DNA of 64,000 nucleotides from Clostridiales bacterium (GCA_019416935.1 DXWI01000002.1:1-64000); one strand, 5' to 3'. Numbered from the stretch's first letter, positions 48,718 through 57,411 are shown. Numbers and translations are program-made. Notes: generated from the sequence alone by a model not told the origin.

Positions 48718-48734
48718 GCTTCGCATCGCGAAGC
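48718..48734 (+). promoter_or_regulatory. Hairpin between Shine-Dalgarno and start codon of murD
   Basis: GCTTCGC (48718-48724) pairs with GCGAAGC (48728-48734) with a three-base loop. AAAGGAG (48711-48717) is immediately 5' and the ATG (48745) ten bases 3', so folding would bring the ribosome site to normal spacing; unfolded the gap is 27 bases. The 220-base mraY-murD gap otherwise shows only GC-rich sequence. Confidence 0.5.
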
Positions 48735-48744
48735 GGAAAAATCT

Positions 48745-50103
48745 ATGGAACAAAAGCAAACGGCACTGATCGTCGGCATGGCAAAGAGCGGCATTGGCGC
48801 GGCCAAGCTGCTCGCAAAGAATGGCTACCGTGTGATCATCAACGATCAAAAGGCGCACATTGACGGGCTCGATGAGGCGCTGCGCGGCCTCTCCGTGGAA
48901 ACCCGCCTCGGCGAGGATCCGCTTTCGCTGCTGGACGGCGTACAAATGCTGATTCCGAGTCCGATCATCCCCATGAGCGCGCCCTTTATCGTGCGCGCGC
49001 GGGAGCTGGGCATCGAGGTCCTGTCCGAAATCGAGCTTGGATACCGGTACGCAAAGGCGGATTTTGTCTGCATCACCGGCACCAACGGCAAGACGACCTG
49101 CACGGCGCTGACCGGTGAGCTGTTCAAGGCGGGCGGTTTTCACACGTTGGTGCTCGGCAACATCGGCATCGCCGTCACCGAGCACGCGCAGGAGACCGTT
49201 CCCGGCGATGTGATCGTGGCTGAAACGGCGGCGCTGCAGCTCGAGGGCTGCTCGTCGTTCCACGCGCGCGCGGCGGCGTGCTGCAACATCACGCCCGACC
49301 ACCTCGATCATTTCGGCACGATGGACAACTATATCGCCGCCAAATGCAAGGTGTTTGAAAACCAGACGCCGGCGGACTATGCCGTGCTCAATTACGACGA
49401 TCCCGAGGTGCGCGCCATGTACACGCTCACGCCGGCGACCTGCCTGTACTTCTCCCGCCGCAGCGAGGTGCCGGAGGGCATGTTCGTGCAAAACGGCGTG
49501 GTGATCTACCGCAGAAACGGCGTCGATCTGCCGCTCATCCGCGCATCCGAGATCCGCATCCCCGGCGGGCACAATCTGGAGAACGCGATGCTCTCCTCCC
49601 TGCTCGCGCTTTCGATGGGCGTGCCGGCCGAGGCGGTGCGCGAAACGCTCAAAACGTTCCCCGGCGTCGAGCACCGCATTGAATTTGTGCGCGAGCTCGA
49701 CGGCGTGGCCTATATCAACGACAGCAAGGGCACAAACCCCGCCAGCACCATCCGCGCCATCGAGGCCATGACGCGGCCGACGGTGCTGCTGCTCGGCGGC
49801 TTCGACAAGCACGCGGATTTTCATGAGCTGTTCGAGGCGCTGCGCGGCCGCGTGCGGGCCATGGTCATCATCGGCCAAACGCGCGACCAGCTCCTCAGCA
49901 CCGCCGCCGACTGCGATATGCTCCCGCTCTGCCACACGGAGGAAACCTTTGCCGCGGCGGTCGATACGGCGCGCGCGCTCGCAAAGCCGGGCGACGCGGT
50001 GCTGCTCTCCCCCGCCTGCGCCAGTTGGGGCATGTTCGATAACTTCGAGCAGCGAGGCCGGATCTTCAAGGAGATCGTGAACGGCTATCGGGCGAAGCCG
50101 TGA
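48745..50103 (+). CDS. murD: UDP-N-acetylmuramoylalanine-D-glutamate ligase
   Basis: A 452-residue Mur ligase adding D-Glu. The N-terminal IVGMAKSGIGAAKLLAKNGY dinucleotide-like fold is MurD-specific, and ATP-loop ITGTNGKTTCTALTGE is near residue 109. The C-terminal domain includes NDSKGTNPASTIRAIEAM near 325 and LLGGFDKHADF near 350. The ATG at 48745 lies ten bases after a small hairpin that separates it from AAAGGAG. Length is typical. Confidence 0.95.
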   Translation: MEQKQTALIVGMAKSGIGAAKLLAKNGYRVIINDQKAHIDGLDEALRGLSVETRLGEDPLSLLDGVQMLIPSPIIPMSAPFIVRARELGIEVLSEIELGYRYAKADFVCITGTNGKTTCTALTGELFKAGGFHTLVLGNIGIAVTEHAQETVPGDVIVAETAALQLEGCSSFHARAAACCNITPDHLDHFGTMDNYIAAKCKVFENQTPADYAVLNYDDPEVRAMYTLTPATCLYFSRRSEVPEGMFVQNGVVIYRRNGVDLPLIRASEIRIPGGHNLENAMLSSLLALSMGVPAEAVRETLKTFPGVEHRIEFVRELDGVAYINDSKGTNPASTIRAIEAMTRPTVLLLGGFDKHADFHELFEALRGRVRAMVIIGQTRDQLLSTAADCDMLPLCHTEETFAAAVDTARALAKPGDAVLLSPACASWGMFDNFEQRGRIFKEIVNGYRAKP

Positions 50104-50440
50104 CGCATCGCCCCGGCGCTGCCGGATAAAACCGCGTCCATGCCGTACAGCCGGCGGAGCGGACTGCACGATAGCATCTCGCGGTTCTCATCCCACATGC
50201 GCCGCACAGCCGCCGGAGCGGGCTGCCGTGCCGCGCAGCTGCATACGCCGTATACCCGATGGAAAGCGCTTCCGGTGTGTCCGCACCCCTCTGCACCGCC
50301 GCATCATGCGGGAAAAGACCGCCGATGTGCGGTTGAACGGGAGAGCGTTCCGCCGCATCGGGGCGCCGCCATGCTTTTGCGCGGCCAAACGGGAAAGGTA
50401 AACATTTTGAAACTTTCCCTCCGCGCGGTGGTCGCCCGGC
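50104..50440. other. Unassigned gap between murD and ftsW
   Basis: About 340 bases, GC-rich, with repeated GCCGCC-type runs. I find no gene with a ribosome site or family resemblance on either strand. It ends in the ftsW promoter. Confidence 0.5.
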
Positions 50441-50469
50441 TTGCGGCTGCATAGATATCATAGTATAAT
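50441..50469 (+). promoter_or_regulatory. Internal promoter before ftsW
   Basis: TTGCGG (50441-50446), 17-base spacer, TATAAT (50464-50469), 34 bases before the ftsW ATG. It would allow ftsW-murA-ftsQ to be expressed apart from the mraZ promoter. Confidence 0.65.
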
Positions 50470-50502
50470 GTTTTATTCGTAAATTTCGGTCGTGGAGGCG
50501 AA

Positions 50503-51711
50503 ATGGAGAAGCGAACGCGTGAAAAAATGCATCGAATGGACTATGGCATCCTGCTGATGGTGACGCTGCTGTGCGCCTTCGGCCTTGTCATGGTGTTTTC
50601 AGCCAGCTATTATTATGCGCAAAACCACGCGGGCGCTAATTACGACGGGTATTTCTATCTGAAGAAGCAGGCCACCTACATGCTCATCAGCTACCCGATC
50701 ATGATCCTGCTGTCCTTCTTCGATTACCGACAGCTCGAAAAGTTCAAGGTGCTCGGCTTTCTCATATCGGTCGGCCTGTTGGTGGCCGTGCTGCTGTTCG
50801 GTGAGGAGCTCAACGGCGCCAAGCGCTGGATCGTGATCGCCGGGCAGAGTATTCAGCCCTCGGAAATCGCAAAGTTCGGCATGATGCTGTACATGTGCGC
50901 GTTCATGGCAAAAAAGCAGGCCGTCATGCACGAGTTCAAGCGCGGCATGCTGCCGATGCTTCTCATCATCGGCGTGATCTGCGGCCTCATCATGCTGCAG
51001 CCGAACATGTCCATGGCCGTTATCATCGGCCTGATGGGGTATGCGCTACTGTTTGCCGGCGGCGCGGACGTGAAGCAGATGCTGCTGCTCGGCGTGGTGC
51101 TCGTCGCGCTGTTCATCCTGTTCGCTGTCATCGAACCGTACCGGTTCAAACGGCTGACCACGTTTACCGATCCCTGGGGCGACGGCATGAACGGTCTCGG
51201 CAGCGGCTATCAGCTCATCCAGTCGTTCTACGCGCTCGGCAGCGGCGGGCTATTCGGTCTCGGGCTCAACAACAGCCGGCAAAAACTGCTGTACATGACG
51301 TACGGCGAGAGCGACTTCATCTTCGCCATTTTGGGCGAGGAGCTCGGCTTTGTGGGCGCTGTAGTCGTCATGTGCGCCTATGGCTTTATCATCTATCGCG
51401 GCATCCGCGTAGCGCTTCGCTGCCGCGACCGGTTCGGCAGTCTGCTCGCGGCCGGTATCACGATCGTTTTCGCGCTGCAGGTGTTCGTCAATATTGGCGT
51501 TGTGACCGGCTCCATGCCCACAACGGGGCAGGCGCTCCCGTTCATCAGCGCGGGCGGCACCTCGCTGCTCATCTTCATGGCGGCGATGGGCGTGCTGCTG
51601 AACATCTCGCGCTTTACGGCTGAGAAGCAGCTCCCGGTCGTTGCAAAGAGCCGGCGGCACACGGACGACCGCCCCGCAGCGCCGCGCCGGCCGCAAACAT
51701 CGGAGCGTTAG
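50503..51711 (+). CDS. ftsW: SEDS peptidoglycan polymerase FtsW/SpoVE
   Basis: A 402-residue membrane protein with ten hydrophobic segments. LMVFSASYYYAQN near residue 28, the glycosyltransferase-linked AKRWIVIAGQSIQPSEIAKFG near 106 and GDGMNGLGSGYQLIQSFYALGSGGLFG near 226 are SEDS motifs; TGSMPTTGQALPFISAGGTSLL near 345 is the conserved C-terminal block. SEDS proteins polymerise glycan strands with a class B PBP, here the spoVD product. FtsW and SpoVE cannot be separated by sequence alone. GTGGAGG precedes the ATG. Confidence 0.94.
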   Translation: MEKRTREKMHRMDYGILLMVTLLCAFGLVMVFSASYYYAQNHAGANYDGYFYLKKQATYMLISYPIMILLSFFDYRQLEKFKVLGFLISVGLLVAVLLFGEELNGAKRWIVIAGQSIQPSEIAKFGMMLYMCAFMAKKQAVMHEFKRGMLPMLLIIGVICGLIMLQPNMSMAVIIGLMGYALLFAGGADVKQMLLLGVVLVALFILFAVIEPYRFKRLTTFTDPWGDGMNGLGSGYQLIQSFYALGSGGLFGLGLNNSRQKLLYMTYGESDFIFAILGEELGFVGAVVVMCAYGFIIYRGIRVALRCRDRFGSLLAAGITIVFALQVFVNIGVVTGSMPTTGQALPFISAGGTSLLIFMAAMGVLLNISRFTAEKQLPVVAKSRRHTDDRPAAPRRPQTSER

Positions 51712-51835
51712 CAGCCGCAGCAGACCGATTGCCAAAAATTCTGGTAACATTCGACAGGTTCCACGCATAGAATACCATGTGGTGCAGACCGACCGACCGG
51801 CCGTTCTGCGTCAATCGATGCGTCGGAGGTGTTCC

Positions 51836-53104
51836 ATGCCGAACCTGATCGCGGAGGGTGGTCATCCGATCGACGGCGAATGCCGCGTCGGCGGCGCCAA
51901 AAATGCGGTTCTCCCCATTCTTGCCGCCTGTGTGTTGACCCGTCGTCCTGTACGGTTAATCGATTGCCCGCGTCTGACGGACGTGGAGAACATGCTGCGC
52001 ATTCTGCAATTGCTCGGCTGCCATACCTCGCGCGAAGCCGGAGAGACAGGCGATACGCTGTGTATCGATGCGACCGCCGCATGCCGCAGCGAGCTGCCGG
52101 AGGATCTCTCCAAGGAGCTGCGCAGCTCCATCTTTCTGCTCGGCCCCGTGCTCGGGCGGTTTCGTCAGGCGATCGTTACCTATCCCGGCGGCTGCGAGAT
52201 CGGCAACCGGCCGATCGATCTGCACCTTTCCGGGCTGCGCGCGCTCTCAGCCGTCATTCGTGAGGAGGGCGGCCGCATCCGCTGCGACGGCGTGCGCCTC
52301 GTCGGCGCAAATATCCATCTGGATTATCCGTCCGTAGGCGCAACGGAAAACATCCTCATGGCGGCCACCGCCGCCGAAGGGGAAACCGTCATCTGCAACG
52401 CCGCCAGAGAGCCAGAGATCGTTGATTTGCAGAACTTTTTGAACGCCGCCGGTTTTTCCGTTCAGGGCGCCGGTTCCTCGACGATCACGGTACGGGGCGG
52501 CTATACGCCGCGCGAGGTGACCTACCGCGTGATGCCGGATCGCATCGTCGCCGGCACGCTGCTCGCTGCCGCGGCGATCACCGCCGGCCGCATCGTGCTG
52601 CGAAACGTCGTGCCGGATCACATGGCCGGTACGCTCGCAAAGCTCTCCGAGTGCGGCTGCGGCATTGTGGCAAAGGACGATTGGATCCGGCTGACCGCGC
52701 CGGTACGGCCGCGTGAACTCAAGCTCGTCGAAACGCTGCCGCATCCCGGCTTCCCGACCGATATGCAGGCGCAGATGTTTTCGCTTTGCAGTATTGCCGA
52801 CGGCACGAGCATGATCGTGGAAAACGTGTTTGAAAACCGGTTCAAGCACGCGCAGGAGCTCTCCCGCATGGGAGCGGTGAGCACCATCAAAAACCGGACG
52901 GCTGTCATTCGCGGCGTGCCGCGGCTATACGGTGCAACCGTAACCGCGCACGATCTGCGCGGCGGCGCGGCGCTCGTGCTTGCGGGACTGCGCGCCGAGG
53001 GCCGCACGACCGTCCGGCATGCGGAGCATATCGACCGTGGCTATGAGCGGTTGGAAGCGACGCTCTCTGCGCTCGGCGCGCACGTTGTGCGCGAAGAAAC
53101 ATAG
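51836..53104 (+). CDS. murA: UDP-N-acetylglucosamine 1-carboxyvinyltransferase
   Basis: A 422-residue enzyme that starts peptidoglycan synthesis by adding enolpyruvate to UDP-GlcNAc. VGGAKNAVLPILAA near residue 19 holds the catalytic Lys-Asn pair, and the Cys of PGGCEIGNRPIDLHL near 120 is the residue attacked by fosfomycin, so sensitivity is expected. The ATG at 51836 follows GGAGGTG; an ATG six codons earlier overlaps that site. murA between ftsW and ftsQ, replacing murG/murC/murB, is an uncommon order. 124 bases separate it from ftsW. Confidence 0.95.
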   Translation: MPNLIAEGGHPIDGECRVGGAKNAVLPILAACVLTRRPVRLIDCPRLTDVENMLRILQLLGCHTSREAGETGDTLCIDATAACRSELPEDLSKELRSSIFLLGPVLGRFRQAIVTYPGGCEIGNRPIDLHLSGLRALSAVIREEGGRIRCDGVRLVGANIHLDYPSVGATENILMAATAAEGETVICNAAREPEIVDLQNFLNAAGFSVQGAGSSTITVRGGYTPREVTYRVMPDRIVAGTLLAAAAITAGRIVLRNVVPDHMAGTLAKLSECGCGIVAKDDWIRLTAPVRPRELKLVETLPHPGFPTDMQAQMFSLCSIADGTSMIVENVFENRFKHAQELSRMGAVSTIKNRTAVIRGVPRLYGATVTAHDLRGGAALVLAGLRAEGRTTVRHAEHIDRGYERLEATLSALGAHVVREET

Positions 53105-53111
53105 GAGACCC

Positions 53112-55124
53112 ATGGCAAAAGACAAACGGGATCAAAAACAGAAAAAGAAACGCAGCTTGCTTGCCAGCCTGTTTGAACCGGCCACGGAGTCGGAAACGGA
53201 TGGTCTGTTCGACGAACCCGATTTTCAGGACGATCCGGAACTCGTGCATCTGTTCGATGACGACGAAGTGGAATACTCCGACGAACAGGATGAGGCGGCG
53301 CTCTCCGGGCTGACATGGAGCGACGGTGAGCGCGTTGTAGAAGATCTTCCCGATCTGGACGGGCAGCCGAAAGCGGCCGGACGCCATGTGCGCGCCAAAG
53401 AACCGGCTCCGGCACCCGCCGGGCGGGAACGGCATGCCCGCAGCGCACGGCGCGAGCGGCCGCAGCACAGCGGCGTACACCGCGTGCAGCGCATGCACCC
53501 GGCAGCGGAAGAAAGCGAACAGCAGCCCTATGCGGCATCTCCCTCGGAGGATGCGCCCGTTTTGCCCGAACCGCCCGGTCCTTCGCCCGTCGCGGCCCCG
53601 CAGCAGCCGGCGCAGTCCACCGCGGCCGATGGTTTGACCCCGCCCGTCATGGACGCGGCGGCATTTCTTCGGCGCAATGCCGCGCCCTCGCGCGCACAGG
53701 CAGCACAAACGCCGGATTTTGGCCAGCCGCAGCCCTTGCAGGACGGACAACCCTCGCCTCAACCGCCTGCGGACGCCGCTTCGGCGGCGCAGCCGGAGGA
53801 CGCCCTTTCGCAGGAGCAGCCCGCAGGCGCAGCCCTGCCGGAACAGCCAACGAACGCATTTCCACCGGCCCAGCCGGCAGATGCTTCCGATTTGCCGGCT
53901 ACCGCTTCGGCAGCCGGCATGGTAGCGGACCGCGCACCGGCGCGCGCCGCCGATATGCGTATGGACGCATCGGTTGCATCCGGTGACGAGTCCGTGCCCA
54001 TTCGCCTGTTCGACGATGATCCCGCACCCCGCACGCAGGCCAGCCGTACCCGGATGTTCCGCACCGGCAGCGGCACCGCTGCGCGCATCCAGATGAACGA
54101 GACGGAAACCTCCCGGAGCATCGAGGAGGCCAAGCGCCGCCAACGCGAGAAGGAGGCAGTCCGGCAGCACGAGCAGTATGTTCAGCGGCAAAAGCGCCGT
54201 CAGCGCCGCCAGCGCGCGGCAAAGCGCATGGCCGTCAATATCGGATTCGTGGCGTTCCTCGTCGTTGCGGCGCTCGTGGCGCTGTACTACACGTTTTTGC
54301 TCAAGGATATCGTTGTTTCCGGCAACGATACGTATTCGGATGAGTATATTATCGGCCTGACCGGCTTACAATATGGCCGTCATATGTTGTTCTGCGATCT
54401 GGACGCGGCGCGGGAGGGGATCGAGCAGGATCCCTATTTGCAGGTGGATGCGGTGGACTACATCTTTCCGGCGCGCGTGCGCATACAGGTCACCGAGCGC
54501 AAGGAGGTGGCCGGCATCATCGGCCTCGACTACAATGTCATCATTGACCACAACGGCTACGTCCTCTCCATGGGCGGCGGCACGGATCTGAGCAATCTCT
54601 TACAGGTTTCGGGCGTGGGAATGACCGGCTTTCAGGTGGGTCAGCGCCTTGGGCAGACGGACGACTTCGGCACCGCCACGCTGGTCACCATGATCAAGGA
54701 GCTGGAAACCTATCAGGTCATCGACGATATTGCGTCGCTGGATCTTACCACGCCGCTGGCCATCGTCATGTACGCCAAGAACGGCCTGAAAATCCATGTC
54801 GGCCAGCCGACCGATCTGGACGAAAAGCTGGTGTCGCTGCATGCGCTGCTGCCGCAGTTCATCAACGCCAATATCAGCACCGGCACGCTGTATCTGTCGG
54901 CCCGCGGCGGCACCGTGTATTCCCCGCCAAACACCGGGGCGGTGCTCCCCACCGATCCGGATACGGCGGATCCCGACAACCCCATCACCGATCCAAACGC
55001 GGCGCCAAACCCTGACGATCCGACGGTGGCCACGCCGGACTCGGGTTCTGTCGGGCAGACGACGCCAACGCCCTCCACGCCCACGCCGCTGCAGCCCGGC
55101 GGCGGAGACGGCTTCCAGGGCTAA
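53112..55124 (+). CDS. ftsQ: FtsQ/DivIB cell division protein with a very long disordered N-terminus
   Basis: A 670-residue protein, over twice the usual FtsQ length. Residues 1 to about 345 are low-complexity: acidic at first (DDDEVEYSDEQDE), then Pro/Ala/Gln-rich. A basic coiled stretch (EEAKRRQREKEAVRQHEQY) leads to one membrane helix near 374-396. The outside part begins with a POTRA domain (LLKDIVVSGNDTYSDEYII) and an FtsQ beta domain to about 600, then a Pro/Asp/Thr-rich tail. FtsQ links FtsL and FtsB to the divisome. AGGAGAC precedes the ATG, eight bases after murA. Confidence 0.85.
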   Translation: MAKDKRDQKQKKKRSLLASLFEPATESETDGLFDEPDFQDDPELVHLFDDDEVEYSDEQDEAALSGLTWSDGERVVEDLPDLDGQPKAAGRHVRAKEPAPAPAGRERHARSARRERPQHSGVHRVQRMHPAAEESEQQPYAASPSEDAPVLPEPPGPSPVAAPQQPAQSTAADGLTPPVMDAAAFLRRNAAPSRAQAAQTPDFGQPQPLQDGQPSPQPPADAASAAQPEDALSQEQPAGAALPEQPTNAFPPAQPADASDLPATASAAGMVADRAPARAADMRMDASVASGDESVPIRLFDDDPAPRTQASRTRMFRTGSGTAARIQMNETETSRSIEEAKRRQREKEAVRQHEQYVQRQKRRQRRQRAAKRMAVNIGFVAFLVVAALVALYYTFLLKDIVVSGNDTYSDEYIIGLTGLQYGRHMLFCDLDAAREGIEQDPYLQVDAVDYIFPARVRIQVTERKEVAGIIGLDYNVIIDHNGYVLSMGGGTDLSNLLQVSGVGMTGFQVGQRLGQTDDFGTATLVTMIKELETYQVIDDIASLDLTTPLAIVMYAKNGLKIHVGQPTDLDEKLVSLHALLPQFINANISTGTLYLSARGGTVYSPPNTGAVLPTDPDTADPDNPITDPNAAPNPDDPTVATPDSGSVGQTTPTPSTPTPLQPGGGDGFQG

Positions 55125-55147
55125 GATTTTTCACCGGGAGGTTACCC

Positions 55148-55474
55148 ATGTGCATGAAGAACATTGAGAAAGCCAAGGTGCTCCAGCTTGCCGAGCAGAT
55201 CGCCTATTAGGACGGCCAGATCGTCAGCCGCACGCTCGCACAGAACAGCGCCGTCAGCCTGACGCTGTTCGCCTTCGAGCGCGGCGAGGAAATCAGCACG
55301 CATGCTGCGGGCGTCGATGCGATGGTCACCGTGCTCGACGGCACCGGCCGGTTCACAATTGACAAAACGGCGCATCTCGTGCACGCAGGCGAAACGATCG
55401 TGATGCCGAAGAACATCCCGCATGCCGTCTACGGGGAGGAACGCTTCAAAACGCTGTTGACCGTAGTGTTCTGA
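55148..55474 (+). pseudogene. Cupin-domain gene interrupted by one TAG codon
   Basis: From an ATG with GGGAGGTT five bases upstream the frame reads MCMKNIEKAKVLQLAEQIAY, then TAG (55208-55210), then DGQIVSRTLAQNSAVSLTLF and on through a complete small cupin to TGA at 55472-55474. The cupin core is intact: His and Glu in ERGEEISTHAAG, GTGRFTI, HAGETIVMPKNIPHAV. Related proteins commonly have Gln at the stop position, so one C-to-T change from CAG explains it. Total 108 codons. No start codon with a ribosome site follows the stop. It is 23 bases behind ftsQ, and probably inactive or read through. Confidence 0.75.
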
Positions 55475-55520
55475 CGCCGCTTAGGAAGCAGAGCACGATC
55501 AACCGGATATAACAGAAGCA

Positions 55521-55550
55521 GGGCGGCGGACGCATGTGCGTCCGCCGCCC
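55521..55550. terminator. Strong hairpin between the cupin and the convergent minus-strand gene
   Basis: GGGCGGCGGACGCA (55521-55534) pairs perfectly with 55537-55550 with a two-base loop. The following T-run is poor (TCGTTATTT), but the stem is very stable and could serve both strands. Confidence 0.65.
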
Positions 55551-55635
55551 TCGTTATTTGTCTCCCCGCCGCTGCGATTGACGCCGCATGCGCTGAGCGC
55601 CTCCGTCTTGTTCGAGGGGTGCAGATGGGTGTAAG

Positions 55636-57093
55636 CTACAGTCTGCACCGCATGCGCTGCACCTGTGCATACAGCGCCTCCGGAACAAAGCCGACGCTCT
55701 CATACAGGCGCATTGCTGCCACATTGTCGCGCACGCAATAGAGCGTGAGCTCCTCCGCACCGTGTCGTTTGAGGATATCCAGCCCCATTTTGAGCATGAT
55801 CTTGCCATAGCCGCGCCCCTGATAGCGCCGGTCGATCAGCACGTCCGTGATCTCAAAGCGCTTTTTCTTCGGCACAATCGTCAGCACCAACAGCCCGATC
55901 GCCCTTCCCTCGTCCATCAACACATAGGTGCGCTGGCTGCCGGCATTGGCGTACGCCCAGCCGATGCAGGAGCGGGCGTCCGCCACAAAGCGCTCCTGCC
56001 CGAGTGCAAGCTCGAGCGCCATGGCCTCCATGGCGTTATGCACCGAATACCGCACGAGCTTCGGCGCGGTCGGCCTTGCGAACGCCCCCTGCAGCTCCGC
56101 GCGCAGCTCCGGCCGGAACGACAGCCATTGGCCGTTCATCCTCTTGGTGTATGGCACTTCGTTTGCTGTCACCGCATAGCGGAGGCCGCCCGCCTTTCGA
56201 TCGAACAGCAGATACGCCTCATATCCGTACGGATGCTCCAGTCCGGCGCAAACGAGCCCGTTGACGTTTTCAAATCCCATGCCCTGCCCATCGCGGTTGT
56301 ACCGCAGCGCCTGCCGCCATGTGCGTTCGGACACGATCGATCGCGCCTGCATCGCCTCGAGCAGCAGGCACAGGTCTTCATGGGTCGTCGTAAACGCATT
56401 GTCGTCGGGCGGCGCAGGCAGGGGTACGAGCACTTCCTGCGCGTCCCGCACCGACGGCATGCAGTCCGGCTGGGCGCCCGCCGTCGTGTGCGTCATCCCA
56501 AGCGGCACAAATACGCGCTCCCGCAGCAGTTCGAACAGCGGTCGGCCGGCTGCGCTCTCGAGCAGCCGCAGCATGAACAGCGGCTCCGCGTCGGTAAAAT
56601 CGCAATCCGTTCCGGGCGCATATTCCAGCGGCTTTTCACCGATCCACGCGAGCGCCTGTTCAAACGTCGGCGGCGCGGCCTTGCAGGCGCACTCCTCCGC
56701 GATGCGCTCGTGATCCGGAAGCCCCTTTTCTGCGATCTTCGGAATCAACCGTGCCGAAATGCACTCCGGAATGCCCGACTCCCGACGGAACAGGTTGCGC
56801 ACCGTGATGTCTCCGGCGTACCGGTACTCCGGCAGATACCGATCCAGCCGGTCGTTCGGCCGCAGCACTCCCTCATCCATCAGCAGCAGCGCGCCGAGGC
56901 CGAGCAGCAGGTCGGACGTGATGGAGAAGCAATAGCGCTGTTGCTGCCGCAGCGCCCGCCCGGCCGACCGGTCCGCATAGCCGTACACCGCGTTATACAG
57001 CACCGTATCCCCCGCCCATGCGGTCACAGCGGCCGAGACGTCCCATTTTTCGGCCAGCGCATCGACCGTGCGTTTCCAATCCATCCGCTCCAT
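55636..57093 (-). CDS. Beta-lactamase-fold domain fused to a GNAT acetyltransferase
   Basis: A 485-residue two-domain protein. Residues about 1-330 follow the serine beta-lactamase/esterase family (YGYADRSAG, RYLPEYRYAGDITVRNLF, SGIPE, PLGMTHTT), but the SxxK motif is SITS (57-60, Lys lost), the YxN motif is FTD (166-168) and no terminal HxG/KTG-like motif is visible. So the fold is probably catalytically dead. Residues about 345-485 are a GNAT domain with ITDVLIDRRYQGRGYGK carrying an intact acetyl-CoA loop and NVAAMRLYESVGF. The ATG at 57093 follows AAAGGAC. It is a single gene on the strand opposite to the dcw genes, splitting ftsQ from ftsA, with its own promoter and a 190-base leader. 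Confidence 0.8.
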   Translation of the reverse strand: MERMDWKRTVDALAEKWDVSAAVTAWAGDTVLYNAVYGYADRSAGRALRQQQRYCFSITSDLLLGLGALLLMDEGVLRPNDRLDRYLPEYRYAGDITVRNLFRRESGIPECISARLIPKIAEKGLPDHERIAEECACKAAPPTFEQALAWIGEKPLEYAPGTDCDFTDAEPLFMLRLLESAAGRPLFELLRERVFVPLGMTHTTAGAQPDCMPSVRDAQEVLVPLPAPPDDNAFTTTHEDLCLLLEAMQARSIVSERTWRQALRYNRDGQGMGFENVNGLVCAGLEHPYGYEAYLLFDRKAGGLRYAVTANEVPYTKRMNGQWLSFRPELRAELQGAFARPTAPKLVRYSVHNAMEAMALELALGQERFVADARSCIGWAYANAGSQRTYVLMDEGRAIGLLVLTIVPKKKRFEITDVLIDRRYQGRGYGKIMLKMGLDILKRHGAEELTLYCVRDNVAAMRLYESVGFVPEALYAQVQRMRCRL

Positions 57094-57112
57094 TGCATTG
57101 TCCTTTCCGATT

Positions 57113-57153
57113 TGCAAAGCCCGCCCGTGCACGGCGCACGGGCGGGCTTTGCA
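57113..57153. other. Perfect 18-base hairpin in the leader of the fusion gene
   Basis: TGCAAAGCCCGCCCGTGC (57113-57130) and its exact complement (57136-57153) enclose five bases. On the minus strand it ends about eight bases before the ribosome site of the fusion gene and has no T-run. Other stems fit in the same leader (GGCAGG/CCTGCC and GCGCG pairs between 57190 and 57260). The rest of 57154-57289 holds no gene. Confidence 0.75.
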
Positions 57154-57289
57154 TCAAGCTTATCAACCGCGCGGCGGTTTAACAGTTGTTCCCCGGAACA
57201 GCGCGTTGCTGCGCGCATCAGGCAGGCGGTTTGGGCGCGCCCGCTCACCTGCCGCGGCGTACCCGCTCGGGCCGCTTTTCTTTTCGTTC

Positions 57290-57319
57290 AGTATATACTG
57301 CGCTTCCTTTTCCTGTCAA
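57290..57319 (-). promoter_or_regulatory. Promoter of the beta-lactamase-fold/GNAT gene
   Basis: On the minus strand perfect TTGACA (57314-57319), 18-base spacer, TATACT (57290-57295). Start near 57283, leaving about 190 bases of leader. Confidence 0.7.
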
Positions 57320-57381
57320 TCGCATGAAATGTGGCAAAAGCTCAACAAAAGAAAGAAAAATTGCAAATCACGGCCGAACGG

Positions 57382-57411
57382 TTGCACATGACGAATTTTG
57401 TGTGATATAAT
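57382..57411 (+). promoter_or_regulatory. Extended -10 promoter of ftsA-ftsZ
   Basis: TTGCAC (57382-57387), 18-base spacer, TATAAT (57406-57411) preceded by TGA (TGN extended -10). It sits about 50 bases before the ftsA start, giving ftsAZ a transcript separate from the dcw genes. Confidence 0.7.

Noticed and set aside
50140..50454. Open frame of about 100 codons in the murD-ftsW gap
   Set aside because: No ribosome site, Arg/Pro/His-rich composition typical of non-coding GC-rich DNA, and it runs into the ftsW promoter.
52905..54191. Long minus-strand open frame opposite ftsQ
   Set aside because: It mirrors the low-complexity part of ftsQ and has no start signal or family resemblance.
57154..57289. 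GGGTACGCCGCGG in the fusion-gene leader recalls a T-box motif
   Set aside because: It does not match the T-box core (GGTGGTACCGCG), no specifier stem is evident, and the gene is not amino-acid or tRNA-synthetase related.
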